DNA of 64,000 bases from Nitrosospira sp. 56-18 (GTDB lineage: Bacteria; Pseudomonadota; Gammaproteobacteria; Burkholderiales; Nitrosomonadaceae), in NCBI GenBank assembly GCA_001899235.1, contig MKVR01000014.1:221585-285584 (forward strand), given 5' to 3'. The notes beneath the pieces are model-generated. The model ran no database searches and was not told the origin of the DNA. It saw only the letters and a program-made list of their open reading frames with translations. Below are positions 10,931-21,346 of the stretch, one piece after another (within the stretch, counting starts at the first letter, position 1; each line of letters begins with the position of its first letter). The position numbers were made by a program, and so were the translations under genes.

Positions 10931-12175
10931 ATGACCACCAAACACTACGGCCCCACCAGGCAAATCGGCACGTTTTATCCTCCGCAACGCGTCCTGATGG
11001 GACCGGGACCTTCCGATACCCATCCGCGCGTGTTGTCAGCAATGGCGCGGCCCACCCTGGGCCACCTCGACCCGGTGTTCACGGATATGATGGAAGAGCT
11101 GAAAAGCCTGCTGCGGTATGCTTTCCAGACGTCGAACCTGCTGACTTTTCCGGTATCGGGCCCCGGCTCGGTGGGCATGGAGATGTGCTTCGTCAACATG
11201 GTCAACCATGGCGACAAGGTCATCGTGTGCCGCAATGGCGTGTTCGGCGGCCGCATGATCGAAAATGTGCAGCGCTGCGGGGGTACGGCGGTGGTCGTTG
11301 AGGACAAGTGGGGTGCGCCGGTCGATCCCCAGAAAGTGGAAGATGCCTTGAAACAGAATCCGGACGCGAAGGTGGTCGCCTTTGTCCATGCCGAAACTTC
11401 CACCGGCGCGCTGTCGGATGCGAAGCTGTTGTGCGAGATTGCCCATCGCCATAACTGCCTGACCATCGTCGATACCGTCACTTCGCTGGGCGGTTCTCCG
11501 CTCAAGGTGGACGAATGGAAGATCGACGCGATTTATTCCGGAAGCCAGAAATGCCTGTCCTGCCCGCCGGGCCTTTCACCGATCAGCTTTTCGGAACGCG
11601 TGGTGGAACTCGTCAAGAACCGCAAGGAAAAAGTGCAAAGCTGGTTCATGGATTTGAACCTGTTGCTGGGGTATTGGGGAACCACCCGGACTTATCACCA
11701 TACCGCTCCGACCAATGCGCTCTACGCCCTGCATGAGGCGTTGTTCATGCTGTACGAGGAGGGACTGGAGCATTCCTGGGCGCGCCATCAGCGTAACCAC
11801 GAAGCACTGAAGGCGGGACTGGAAACCCTGGGCATCAAATACCTGGTGGAGGAAAAATCTCGCCTGCCGCAGCTCAACTCGGTCTATGTGCCTGAAGGCA
11901 TCGATGAAAAAGAAGTGCGCCGCAGGCTGCTCGCCGATTACAATCTCGAAATCGGTGCGGGATTGGGAGATTTCGCCGGCAAAATCTGGCGCTTCGGCCT
12001 GATGGGTTATTCCAGCAAAATTGAAAACGTCATGCTATGTCTGGGCGCGCTGGAAATCGTGCTGGCCGATATGGGCAAGAAGATCAAGCCGGGAACGGCC
12101 GAAGCAGCGGCACATTATGCCTATGCGGCCAATCCTTTGCCCCTGGAGAGCAAGAGCGCTGCAAAGGCGGCATAA
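10931..12175 (+). CDS. Alanine/serine--glyoxylate aminotransferase family protein
   Basis: A class V PLP aminotransferase of the AGXT/SgaA group, which transfers the amino group of alanine or serine to glyoxylate. The 414 residues carry the N-terminal GPGPSDTHPRVL, the PLP-binding aspartate in TIVDTVTSLGG and the Schiff-base lysine in YSGSQKCLSCPPG (Lys207). A much longer frame opens upstream, but the ATG at 10931 is preceded by AGGAC at five bases and matches the family N-terminus. It stands alone, convergent with metF, behind a promoter-like TAGAAT around 10880. In a Calvin-cycle autotroph the likely job is glyoxylate-to-glycine conversion in phosphoglycolate recycling; that is inference. 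Substrate preference cannot be read from the sequence. Confidence 0.85.
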   Translation: MTTKHYGPTRQIGTFYPPQRVLMGPGPSDTHPRVLSAMARPTLGHLDPVFTDMMEELKSLLRYAFQTSNLLTFPVSGPGSVGMEMCFVNMVNHGDKVIVCRNGVFGGRMIENVQRCGGTAVVVEDKWGAPVDPQKVEDALKQNPDAKVVAFVHAETSTGALSDAKLLCEIAHRHNCLTIVDTVTSLGGSPLKVDEWKIDAIYSGSQKCLSCPPGLSPISFSERVVELVKNRKEKVQSWFMDLNLLLGYWGTTRTYHHTAPTNALYALHEALFMLYEEGLEHSWARHQRNHEALKAGLETLGIKYLVEEKSRLPQLNSVYVPEGIDEKEVRRRLLADYNLEIGAGLGDFAGKIWRFGLMGYSSKIENVMLCLGALEIVLADMGKKIKPGTAEAAAHYAYAANPLPLESKSAAKAA

Positions 12176-12297
12176 TTCCGGAAAAAGGGAAAGATGGGTT
12201 GTGGCTATTACCTATACCCATATACCCATCTCGTCCTGAGAAATATGTGCCAACGCCGGTGGCAATTGGCAAAACGATGCCTGAAATCGAGATGGAA

Positions 12298-13143
12298 TTA
12301 CAGCCCTAATCTCTGCCAGATGGTTGCCGTCAATCCTGCGGAGTTGAGCGTGTAAAAATGCAGCCCTGGTGCGCCGGCGCGAAGTAGCCGGTCGCACAGC
12401 TCGGTCACGATATCCAGTCCAAAAGCGCGGATCGATGCGCTGTCGTCACCATATCCTTCCAGTCTTTTCCTGATCCAGCGCGGGACTTCGGCCCCACAGG
12501 CATCGGAAAATCTCGCCAGTTGAGAAAACTTGTTGATCGGCATGATACCCGGCACGATGGGGACATCGACACCTATCGCTTCGCAACTGTCAATGAAATT
12601 GAAATAGGCGTCTGCATTGTAGAAATACTGGGTAATGACGGAATCCGCACCGGCATCCACCTTGCGTTTGAAATTCCGCAAATCCTCCCCAGGGGAAACG
12701 GCCTGGGGGTGGTATTCCGGATACGCCGCCACCTCGATGTGAAAAGTATCGCCGAACTCTTGGTGGATAAAGGTCACGAGCTCGTTGGCATAGCGAAATT
12801 CGCCTGCCTGGGCCATGCCGGAGGGCAAATCACCCCTCAAGGCGACAATATGCCGGATGCCCGCATCGTAATACTTTTGCAGCATGCTGCGAATGCTTTC
12901 GCCGGTCGAGCCGATACAGGAAAGATGGGGGGCGACAACATGGCCTTCCGCCTGAATTTCGAGCACGGTCTCGAGGGTACGGTCGCGTGTGGAGCCGCCG
13001 GCGCCAAAGGTGACGGAAAAAAATTTCGGATCGAGCTGGGCCAACTGCCTGCGGGTAGCCCGCAGCTTTTCCATCCCCTCCGGGGTCTGCGGCGGAAAGA
13101 ACTCGAAACTGAAAGTGGGTGCGAACTTTTTTTGGGATTCCAT
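12298..13143 (-). CDS. metF: 5,10-methylenetetrahydrofolate reductase
   Basis: MetF reduces 5,10-methylene-THF to 5-methyl-THF with NADH and FAD, committing one-carbon units to methionine. The 281-residue TIM-barrel protein begins with TFSFEFFPPQTPEG (the catalytic Glu is in EFFPP) and shows SVTFGAGGSTRDRT, HLSCIG and ALRGDLP, all typical of MetF. Length is close to E. coli MetF (296). It follows ahcY on the same strand after 135 bases and so lies in the operon headed by the SAH riboswitch. This links methyl-THF supply to clearance of S-adenosylhomocysteine. Confidence 0.97.
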   Translation of the reverse strand: MESQKKFAPTFSFEFFPPQTPEGMEKLRATRRQLAQLDPKFFSVTFGAGGSTRDRTLETVLEIQAEGHVVAPHLSCIGSTGESIRSMLQKYYDAGIRHIVALRGDLPSGMAQAGEFRYANELVTFIHQEFGDTFHIEVAAYPEYHPQAVSPGEDLRNFKRKVDAGADSVITQYFYNADAYFNFIDSCEAIGVDVPIVPGIMPINKFSQLARFSDACGAEVPRWIRKRLEGYGDDSASIRAFGLDIVTELCDRLLRAGAPGLHFYTLNSAGLTATIWQRLGL

Positions 13144-13278
13144 CTTCTGGCTTCCGGAAACGGCGCGGCCGAGGAAAGGAGGATCGAATCGGCCGTTCTC
13201 TTATTCTCCGCGAGCGCTCCATGCCTGCCTGCTGCGAAGCGCTTCACGGAGGGTTATCCCCCACAGGGAGTTGCTGCA

Positions 13279-14736
<1,458 letters not shown>

Positions 14737-14757
14737 GAACAATCTCCTGAAAATGAA

Positions 14758-14829
14758 CGAGCGCCGTTAATACGATACTCTCCCTGCCGAGCCTCGCGGG
14801 ACGGTGCCCGTTGCAGCGCTCCTCGGCGA
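14758..14829 (-). ncRNA. SAH riboswitch upstream of ahcY
   Basis: Read on the minus strand, the 5' untranslated region contains gccgaggagcgctgcaacgg, then cgaggctcggc, then aacggcgctcg, in that order and spacing. These are the conserved blocks of the S-adenosylhomocysteine riboswitch: the first stem pairs ccgag with ctcgg, and gagcgc pairs with gcgctc to form the pseudoknot next to the ribosome binding site. The AGGAG of ahcY lies about 15 bases downstream of the last block. The family turns genes on when SAH binds, and this placement before ahcY-metF is the known one in betaproteobacteria. Confidence 0.92.
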
Positions 14830-14864
14830 GAGAGTGGTTGAAGCGATGTAATCCGGCTGGCGGC

Positions 14865-16049
14865 TTATGCCTCTACCGCCATTTCTTCGATTCCGGCATC
14901 GGCACGAAGCCGCGCCGCCTTGTCGGTCACTTCCCAGGTGAATTCCGGTTCGTCCCTTCCAAAATGGCCATAGGCAGCGGTCTTCTGGTAGATGGGGCGT
15001 AGCAGGTTAAGGGTATGGATGATGGCGCGCGGGCGCAGATCAAAATGACGCTCGACCAACCTGGCGATCTTTTCGTCAGAAATTTTGCCTGTGCCAAAGG
15101 TATCGACCATCAGGGAAACAGGCCGCGCCACCCCTATGGCATACGCAACCTGCACCTCGCACCGGGTTGCCAGACCCGCCGCGACGACGTTCTTCGCCAC
15201 GTATCGCCCGGCATAGGCGGCGGAACGGTCCACCTTGGAGGGATCCTTGCCGGAGAATGCGCCGCCGCCGTGATGGGCAGTGCCTCCATAGCTATCCACG
15301 ATAATTTTTCGACCCGTCAAGCCGCAATCACCCATGGGCCCGCCCACTACGAAGCGGCCAGTAGGGTTGACCAGGTAACGCGTCTCGCTACCAAGCATAT
15401 TCCTGGGCAGCACCGGCTTGATGATTTCCTCGATAACCGCTTCGCTCAGGTCGGAATGCGAAATGTCCGGATCATGCTGGGTGGAAATCACCACGGTTTC
15501 CACGCGCTGCGGCTTGCCATTCAGGTAACGGATCGAAACCTGGGACTTGGCGTCCGGGCGCAGCCAGGGCAGGCGGCCATCTTTCCTCAGTTCCGCTTGC
15601 CGCTCCATCAGGCGGTGCGCATAATAGATCGGCGCCGGCATCAATTGCGGCGTTTCATCGCAAGCATAGCCAAACATGAGGCCCTGGTCTCCCGCTCCCT
15701 GGTCCATTTCCTCTTCCTTGGAGCGATTGACGCCTTGAGCAATGTCGGGAGACTGCTTGTTGAACGCGGTAAGCACTGCGCAGGTATGATAATCGAAGCC
15801 GATTTCCGAGCTGTTATATCCTATGCGCTTGACGGCTGCCCGAGCCACCTGAATATAGTCGACGTTTGCCTCGGTGGTGATCTCCCCCGACATGACGATC
15901 AGGCCGGTGCTGCACAAGGTTTCGCAGGCAACCCGCGCGTTGGCGTCCTGTTCCAGAATGGCATCCAGGATCGAGTCGGAAATCTGGTCGGCCACCTTGT
16001 CCGGATGGCCTTCAGATACGGATTCTGAAGTAAAAAGATAGTCGCTCAT
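14865..16049 (-). CDS. metK: S-adenosylmethionine synthetase
   Basis: MetK makes SAM from methionine and ATP. The 394 residues begin with [20 protein letters not shown] (catalytic His in GHPDK) and include [17 protein letters not shown] and the P-loop-like [19 protein letters not shown], all diagnostic. Length is standard. It is the first gene of the metK - riboswitch - ahcY - metF block on the minus strand. Because the riboswitch lies downstream of metK, metK itself is not controlled by it unless there is read-through, which separates control of SAM synthesis from SAH removal. It is divergent from dapF. Confidence 0.98.
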   Translation of the reverse strand: MSDYLFTSESVSEGHPDKVADQISDSILDAILEQDANARVACETLCSTGLIVMSGEITTEANVDYIQVARAAVKRIGYNSSEIGFDYHTCAVLTAFNKQSPDIAQGVNRSKEEEMDQGAGDQGLMFGYACDETPQLMPAPIYYAHRLMERQAELRKDGRLPWLRPDAKSQVSIRYLNGKPQRVETVVISTQHDPDISHSDLSEAVIEEIIKPVLPRNMLGSETRYLVNPTGRFVVGGPMGDCGLTGRKIIVDSYGGTAHHGGGAFSGKDPSKVDRSAAYAGRYVAKNVVAAGLATRCEVQVAYAIGVARPVSLMVDTFGTGKISDEKIARLVERHFDLRPRAIIHTLNLLRPIYQKTAAYGHFGRDEPEFTWEVTDKAARLRADAGIEEMAVEA

Positions 16050-16373
16050 GTCGTCCAGCCGCCTATAGGAGAGTCAAAAAGGATCTAGGATATCAAATTA
16101 CACCGCTATTAAGAAGCTGAATAATTTGTCCCTTGCGCTTTCCCCGGGTTCCCGGCTGGAATAGCTGCCGGTGTAAAATAGCGCCCCCACTCCCGGCATC
16201 AGCTCAAAGACCGGATGCAAAGCCTCTTGGAGGCGGAAGCCCGGAAGGCGCCGCATGTTGACAATGGCATCTTTCTGTAACAAACTCACGCTGGACAGCC
16301 GCGGTGTGCAGACTCGCCGCGGGTACGCCGGAACGATGCCTGGATGGCAGAATGACAATATGAACTGGGCGTC
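16050..16373. other. metK-dapF divergent intergenic region, no gene seen
   Basis: This 324-base stretch separates the divergent metK and dapF starts. I looked for the small LptM-type lipoprotein that often precedes dapF and found no lipobox or CGxKGPL-like motif on either strand. The longest plus-strand frame starting with ATG (16256 to the dapF start) would give about 40 residues with no family features. The region presumably carries the two promoters; I cannot assign -35/-10 elements with confidence. Confidence 0.4.
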
Positions 16374-17201
16374 ATGAAACTGAAATTCACGAAGATGCAT
16401 GGGCTGGGGAACGATTTCGTCGTTATCGATGGCGTCAATCAATCTGTTTTGCTCAGCCCGGAACAAATGCGGCGGCTCGCCGATCGGCATTTCGGCGTGG
16501 GCTGCGATCAGATCCTGCTGATAGAGGCGGCAAGCGGCGATGCGGATTTTCGCTATCGCATCTTCAACGCGGACGGCGGGGAAGTGGAGCAATGCGGTAA
16601 TGGCGCACGCTGCTTCGTGCGCTATGTGCACGATTATGGGATGACGAGCAAGGATGAGATCCGCGTGGAGACGCTTGGCGGCCTCATCATCCCCCGGCTG
16701 GAGCCCGGTGGCGAAGTGACGGTCAACATGGGCGAACCGGGATTCGAACCGGAGGATATTCCTTTCCTTGCCGCAAAGCACGCCATGACTTATCCGCTCG
16801 ACATCGGCGGCGGGGAGATTGAAATCAGCGTCGTGTCGATGGGGAACCCTCACGCCGTGCAATTGGTGGAGGATGTGGATCAGGCGCCGGTATCGACCGA
16901 AGGCCCGCTGATCGAACGCCATCCGCGCTTTCCTCGCCGGGTGAATGCCGGTTACATGCAGGTCCTGGATCGCCGCCACATACGGCTGCGAGTATATGAA
17001 CGAGGCGCGGGAGAAACGCTTGCATGCGGCACCGGCGCTTGCGCCGCGGTGGTCGCTGGAATCCGGCGCGGCTTGCTGGATTCGTCGGTTGAAGTCAGCC
17101 TGCGAGGCGGCAAGCTGCGCGTGCGTTGGGCAGGCGAAACCCAGCCCGTCTGGATGACCGGCCCTGCCGTAACCGTGTTCGATGGAGAAATCGAGTTATG
17201 A
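16374..17201 (+). CDS. dapF: Diaminopimelate epimerase
   Basis: DapF interconverts LL- and meso-diaminopimelate for lysine and peptidoglycan synthesis without a cofactor, using two cysteines as acid and base. Both are present: Cys74 in the signature [10 protein letters not shown] and Cys218 in [12 protein letters not shown]. The N-terminus [20 protein letters not shown] is typical, and 275 residues is the normal length. Its TGA overlaps the ATG of the DUF484 gene (ATGA). The order dapF - DUF484 - xerC is conserved across proteobacteria. Confidence 0.98.
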   Translation: MKLKFTKMHGLGNDFVVIDGVNQSVLLSPEQMRRLADRHFGVGCDQILLIEAASGDADFRYRIFNADGGEVEQCGNGARCFVRYVHDYGMTSKDEIRVETLGGLIIPRLEPGGEVTVNMGEPGFEPEDIPFLAAKHAMTYPLDIGGGEIEISVVSMGNPHAVQLVEDVDQAPVSTEGPLIERHPRFPRRVNAGYMQVLDRRHIRLRVYERGAGETLACGTGACAAVVAGIRRGLLDSSVEVSLRGGKLRVRWAGETQPVWMTGPAVTVFDGEIEL

Positions 17202-17857
17202 AATTCAGCGACGAGGAAATTGCGCTGTATCTGAAGGATCATCCGGATTTTTTTACGGAGTATGCGAGTGTACTGGCAGATATACAAATTCCCCATCCTC
17301 ATGGCGATAGGGCGATCCCGATCAGTGAACGCCAGATCATGGACTTGAGAGAGCGGAATCGTGTCCTGCAGGATAAGCTGAGCGAACTGGTCAGATTCGC
17401 CGAAGAAAACAGCGCTCTTTCCGAAAAGATGCATCGGCTGGCGGTCGTGCTGCTCCAGTTTACCGGTCTGAACGATGTTCTGCAGGGTCTGAATTACAAT
17501 TTGCGGGAAGATTTCCTTATTCCCCACATGGCGCTGCGAATCTGGGGAATAACCATCGAAGGGCAACAGGCACCGGAGCTGGATAAGACGGGGCCTGATA
17601 TTCCCAGCCTGGCCGAAAGCCTGCAGCACCCTTATTGCGGTCCGCACGTGCTGGAAGAAATCCGGGACTGGTTTGGAGAAGACGGCATACGCTTGAGGTC
17701 GTTTGCCATGATGCCCCTGCGAACCGACAGGACAATTGGCTTGCTGGTGCTGGCAAGCGAGGAATCGCAACGGTTCTATCCGGAAATGGGAACAATTTAC
17801 CTGGCGCAGCTGGGGGAACTGGCAAGCGCCGCGATACGCCGGTTTGCGTCGGCTTGA
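17198..17857 (+). CDS. DUF484 family protein
   Basis: A 219-residue member of the DUF484 (YigA) family. The N-terminal segment [32 protein letters not shown], described here by its key pattern YLxxHPDFF...LPHP, is the family hallmark. It is followed by a helical coiled-coil segment (about residues 45-85) and a GAF-like C-terminal domain (about 90-215) with [22 protein letters not shown]. The ATG at 17198 overlaps the dapF stop. The family is almost always between dapF and xerC, but its biochemical role is unknown; the GAF-like fold suggests ligand or partner binding. Confidence 0.9.
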   Translation: MKFSDEEIALYLKDHPDFFTEYASVLADIQIPHPHGDRAIPISERQIMDLRERNRVLQDKLSELVRFAEENSALSEKMHRLAVVLLQFTGLNDVLQGLNYNLREDFLIPHMALRIWGITIEGQQAPELDKTGPDIPSLAESLQHPYCGPHVLEEIRDWFGEDGIRLRSFAMMPLRTDRTIGLLVLASEESQRFYPEMGTIYLAQLGELASAAIRRFASA

Positions 17858-17894
17858 GAAACAAGGACAGGTTCGGGCAACACGAAGGCAAGAA

Positions 17895-18824
17895 GTGAAA
17901 GAATATGAAGTCAGCATAACCAGGAAGGCCAACGGAAAAACGGCTTCCTCCTATATCGACCACCTCTCCCAGGAGCGGCGCCTGTCTCCCTTGACCTGTG
18001 AAGGCTACCGGCGGGATCTCGATGTATTACTCGGCTTCGCGGCCGAGACGCCACTGGAGCAATTACAACCCCACCACATCCGCCGCTTCGTGGCGCAACG
18101 CCACGGGAAGCAGTGTTCCGGAAAAACCGTCGCAAGAATGCTTTCAGCCTGGCGCGGCTTTTATCGATATCTAGCAAAAAGGCACGGATATGAAGGCAAT
18201 CCCTGTGCCGGAATAAGGGCGCCAAAAGCCCCCAAATCACTGCCCCGCGCGCTTTCGCCGGATGAAGCCGCGAAACTGCTGGACTTCTCCGCCGCAGATG
18301 ATGTGATGGCCTTGCGGGACAAGGCACTGTTCGAACTTTGCTACTCCTCGGGATTGCGGCTGGCGGAACTCGCAGGCGTCAAACCCGATAATCTGGACCT
18401 CGCGGACGGCACGGTGCGTATCACGGGCAAAGGCGGCAAGACCCGCATTGTCCCCGTCGGCAGCAAGGCCGTGCACGCTCTGCACGAATGGATCAGACAC
18501 CGGGAGAACCTGATCCAGCCAGGGGCAAGCGCACTTTTCATATCGCGGCACGGAAAAAACATGAGCCGGCGGTCCATCAGCCAGCGTCTAAAAATATGGG
18601 CTGCACACCAGGGAATCTCGTCCAATGTACACCCGCACATGCTACGGCATTCATTCGCCTCCCATGTGCTGCAATCAAGCGGGGACCTGCGCTCTGTCCA
18701 GGAAATGCTGGGGCATTCGAGCATCAGCACTACACAGATCTATACCCACCTGGATTTTCAGCATTTGTCAAAAACTTACGACGCCGCGCATCCCAGGGCC
18801 AGGAAAAAGACGGCGGGAACCTGA
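17895..18824 (+). CDS. xerC: Tyrosine recombinase XerC
   Basis: XerC, with XerD, resolves chromosome dimers at dif. With a GTG start at 17895 (AAGG about six bases upstream) the product is 309 residues, matching XerC; an upstream frame that runs back into the DUF484 gene is not needed. The N-terminal SAM-like core-binding domain (about 15-105) is followed by the catalytic domain with all active residues: Arg155 (SSGLRLAEL), Lys179 (TGKGGKTRI), His248-x-x-Arg251 (HMLRHSFASH), His274 (LGHSSISTT) and the nucleophile Tyr283 (IYTHLDF). It starts 37 bases after the DUF484 stop, so it is probably in the same transcript. The gene context favours XerC over XerD. Confidence 0.94.
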   Translation: MKEYEVSITRKANGKTASSYIDHLSQERRLSPLTCEGYRRDLDVLLGFAAETPLEQLQPHHIRRFVAQRHGKQCSGKTVARMLSAWRGFYRYLAKRHGYEGNPCAGIRAPKAPKSLPRALSPDEAAKLLDFSAADDVMALRDKALFELCYSSGLRLAELAGVKPDNLDLADGTVRITGKGGKTRIVPVGSKAVHALHEWIRHRENLIQPGASALFISRHGKNMSRRSISQRLKIWAAHQGISSNVHPHMLRHSFASHVLQSSGDLRSVQEMLGHSSISTTQIYTHLDFQHLSKTYDAAHPRARKKTAGT

Positions 18825-18894
18825 TCCTGGCCGTGCGGTCAGGAAGAATCCGCCGCAACAGGTTTGCTTCTACATGTTATCCGCCAATCGGCGC

Positions 18895-18900
18895 TATAAT
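18895..18900 (+). promoter_or_regulatory. Candidate -10 element for hslV
   Basis: A perfect TATAAT lies 31 bases before the hslV ATG, in the short gap after xerC. No convincing TTGACA-like -35 is present at 16-18 bases, so this is only a candidate sigma-70 type promoter giving hslV its own transcript. Confidence 0.4.
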
Positions 18901-18931
18901 CCTCTCTGCTCGATAAACTCATGGGCTCGCA

Positions 18932-19465
18932 ATGCAAGAATTTCGTGGCACTACGATACTTTCCGCACGCCGCGGCGCGCAGGTGGCGCTCGGCGGAGAT
19001 GGCCAGGTCACTTTGGGCGCAGTAGTGGCAAAGGCAAGCGCCCGAAAAGTACGACGGCTCTATCATGACAAAATCCTCGCGGGATTTGCAGGCGGTACGG
19101 CCGATGCCTTCACCTTGTTCGAGCGATTTGAAGGCAAACTTGAAAAACACCAGGGCCATCTCATGCGCTCCGCTGTGGAACTGGCGAAGGACTGGCGTAC
19201 CGACCGCATTCTGCGCCGGCTTGAAGCCATGCTAGTGGTCGCCGACCCTAGCGTCACCCTCATCGTTACGGGAGCGGGAGATGTGATCGAGCCGGAGTTC
19301 GGCCTGGCTGCCATTGGCAGCGGCGGCTCTTATGCGCATTCCGCCGCCCGGGCGCTCCTTGAGAATACGGATCTCACGCCGCTGGAAATCGTCAAGAAAT
19401 CGCTCGCGATAGCAGGGGATTTGTGCATCTACACCAACCAGAATCATGTGATCGAGGTGCTGTGA
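18932..19465 (+). CDS. hslV: ATP-dependent protease subunit HslV (ClpQ)
   Basis: HslV is the proteasome-like peptidase that stacks with the HslU unfoldase. The 177-residue precursor starts [14 protein letters not shown]. The conserved Thr after Gly6 (GTTI) becomes the N-terminal nucleophile after propeptide removal, and DGQVTLG and [13 protein letters not shown] are family blocks. The C-terminus NQNHVIEVL is intact. Its partner hslU is normally the next gene a few bases away, but here it lies 1.9 kb downstream beyond the SmbP-like gene and a terminator. hslU must therefore have its own promoter, or read-through must occur. Confidence 0.97.
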   Translation: MQEFRGTTILSARRGAQVALGGDGQVTLGAVVAKASARKVRRLYHDKILAGFAGGTADAFTLFERFEGKLEKHQGHLMRSAVELAKDWRTDRILRRLEAMLVVADPSVTLIVTGAGDVIEPEFGLAAIGSGGSYAHSAARALLENTDLTPLEIVKKSLAIAGDLCIYTNQNHVIEVL

Positions 19466-19802
19466 TAACCGAACAAGGCGGTGGCAGTCACTAGCGTGCG
19501 CCATGGCGCTCACGCTAAGCCTGCTGCCGGTTTGCGTCCTGATCGCTCAATAACTCTGGCAACAACTCCCATCCTATACTAATATCATAATCAGCCATCG
19601 CTTGCCCCTTCAGTAATCAGCAATAATCAGTGTCTCGATAACGTCCATCTTATCGAACCCAGGCGGTGGCTGGCTCGCTTCATCCATTTGCAGCGGCTCA
19701 AGGAACTGATCTGCTTGGATAGAGCGATTCCCAAGGGGTTTTGTGATGCATGATATAGTGACTTTGGTTTTAGTAAATGACCTATAGACGAGAGGACTTA
19801 CT
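19466..19802. other. hslV-smbP intergenic region, no gene seen
   Basis: These 337 bases hold an imperfect palindrome just after hslV (about 19492-19516, agcgtgcgccatggcgctcacgct), which may end the hslV transcript. The rest has no open frame with recognisable content and is richer in A and T than the flanking genes. The promoter of the SmbP-like gene should lie near its 3' end. Confidence 0.35.
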
Positions 19803-20429
19803 ATGAAACTTGCCAAATCAATTTTGACAATCGGGGTAGTAACGCTTTTTTCCAGTTTCCCATTATTTGCCAGCAGCAGTGTCGATAAGCATACTTCAGA
19901 AGCGATAGAGCATGCGATAGCTGCGGAGAAAGAAGGGAAAAGCGGTAAAGCCAAGGAACTGCTGGGGCATGCCGAAGAAAGCTTGAAGCATGCAAAAGCG
20001 GCGCTACCCGAAGTGTCAGATAGCGATCAAAGGGTGCATGTCACTGAATCCATTAGACATCTCGATCTAGCCATTGCCAGCGCAAAAGAAAACGATGCTA
20101 AAGAAGCTACCAAACATGTCGATGAAGCAATAGTTCACTTGAAAAAAGTGTTTAACAAACATATCGTAGAAGCTATAGAACATGCGAAGGAAGCACAGGC
20201 GGAAGGGAAAAAAGGAAATGCCAAAGGGTTGGCGATGCACGCTGAAGCGAGCCTGAAGCATGCAAAAATGGTGCTGCCTGAGCTGAAAGATGGCGACCAG
20301 AGAGTGAATATCACTGAATCCATCAGACATCTCAACCAGGCCATCGCTCATGCAAAAGAAAATCATGCCGAAGTGGCTACCAAACATGTTGACGAAGCTT
20401 TGGTCAACCTGAAAAAAGCTGCCAGTTAA
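19803..20429 (+). CDS. SmbP-like periplasmic metal-binding protein, internally duplicated
   Basis: A 208-residue secreted protein: a signal peptide (about residues 1-24, ending PLFASS), then two copies of a roughly 90-residue unit (about 29-118 and 119-208) aligned at exactly 90 residues apart. For example, EAIEHAIAAEKEGKSGKAK matches EAIEHAKEAQAEGKKGNAK, TESIRHL occurs at 81 and 171, and ATKHVDEA at 102 and 192. The units consist of heptad-like helical repeats with regularly spaced His, Lys and Glu; about 16 histidines remain in the mature chain. This is the pattern of SmbP, a small copper-binding periplasmic protein of Nitrosomonas europaea, which has a single unit. A GAGAGGA ribosome binding site precedes the ATG and a strong terminator follows. 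Metal binding is inferred from the family. Confidence 0.85.
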   Translation: MKLAKSILTIGVVTLFSSFPLFASSSVDKHTSEAIEHAIAAEKEGKSGKAKELLGHAEESLKHAKAALPEVSDSDQRVHVTESIRHLDLAIASAKENDAKEATKHVDEAIVHLKKVFNKHIVEAIEHAKEAQAEGKKGNAKGLAMHAEASLKHAKMVLPELKDGDQRVNITESIRHLNQAIAHAKENHAEVATKHVDEALVNLKKAAS

Positions 20430-20469
20430 TCGTTATAAATAGTGATTTGAAATCATAAGTAATATACGC

Positions 20470-20516
20470 AAGCTGGTTTTGGTTCTGTGAATCAAAACCA
20501 GCTTTACTATTTTTCG
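20470..20516 (+). terminator. Rho-independent terminator after the SmbP-like gene
   Basis: The arms aagctggttttg (20470-20481) and caaaaccagctt (20493-20504) form a perfect 12-bp stem with an 11-base loop, followed by tactattttt. It lies about 40 bases after the stop. Stem length, loop and T-rich tail are those of an intrinsic terminator, which makes the SmbP-like gene a one-gene unit and isolates hslU from hslV. Confidence 0.82.
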
Positions 20517-21346
20517 GTCAAATGTTGAACGAGCGGCCAGGATGCCTTGTCCCTGCGAAAATAAATTGCGGGGTGCATTCGCGTCCCCAAGAGCTCTCCA
20601 GAAGCCTGAGAGAACATCATGGGATATTCAACCAGGCGTTATCTATGAAGCATCGATTTTACCGGTCTTGCACATTCTCATCCTGACCACCCGTGGTTTT
20701 GCACTTCCACGCCATAACGAAATCCTCAACCATTACCCAGTCATTGGCAACAGGTCAAGTGCTTAAGGAAACGCTGAATATGAATTCGGAATACCCGGTA
20801 ACTCTCCAGCATTATTTTTAACCTTGGACTGCTCACACCAGCCAGCCGCATCTGCAGTGCCGTTGCATCCATTCCATGACAAAAGCAAAGCCGCTGACGA
20901 ACGCCGGTCGGCTTTCGGGCTCTGGAACAGAGCCTGTCATTTGATGACCATCCAGGCAGTTCTTTTATCAAGAATACCTGAACGGGATTTTTCGGGATCT
21001 GAACCACATCGAGAAAGGAAGATTCGGTGGGGAATAGACACAACCGCATGGCTGGCGATGGTAAACGCGTCCAGACCCCGCCCCACAGGATGGGCGATAA
21101 ATGCTAGACTTCCCTTCATGCACGACGATGACAGGCCATGAGCCGGGAAATGCAATTCAGATAACGAGCTATCCCAGAAGAAGCGACTATGGAATCCGGC
21201 AGCGTGTAAACCGAGACATCAAATTACTCGAATATGAGCGAACCGACTTCAAATCGGCACCAGAATATTTTGTTTGCTGACCTGCGCCGGAGCCTGGTCT
21301 TCGCACATCCATCACTGTTTTAACCGGACAATACGGAATTGAAATC
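20517..21346. other. 830-base region before hslU without a recognisable gene
   Basis: No frame here has a ribosome binding site, family motif or codon pattern like the flanking genes. The longest frames on either strand (60-105 residues) contain no domain I can name. The stretch sits between a strong terminator and hslU, so it is either decayed DNA from an insertion that split hslV from hslU, or it hosts an unannotated small RNA. The hslU promoter must lie in its 3' part. Nothing identifiable as insertion-sequence ends was found. Confidence 0.4.

Noticed and set aside
16250..16373. LptM-like lipoprotein gene before dapF
   Set aside because: No lipobox or CGxKGPL-type motif on either strand; the only frame encodes about 40 residues without features.
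16731..16757. tRNA-like T-arm sequence (gggattcgaaccgg)
   Set aside because: It lies inside the conserved dapF reading frame and lacks the rest of a cloverleaf.
20542..20766. 74-residue plus-strand frame after the SmbP-like gene
   Set aside because: It starts just after a strong terminator without a ribosome binding site, and its sequence has no recognisable domain.
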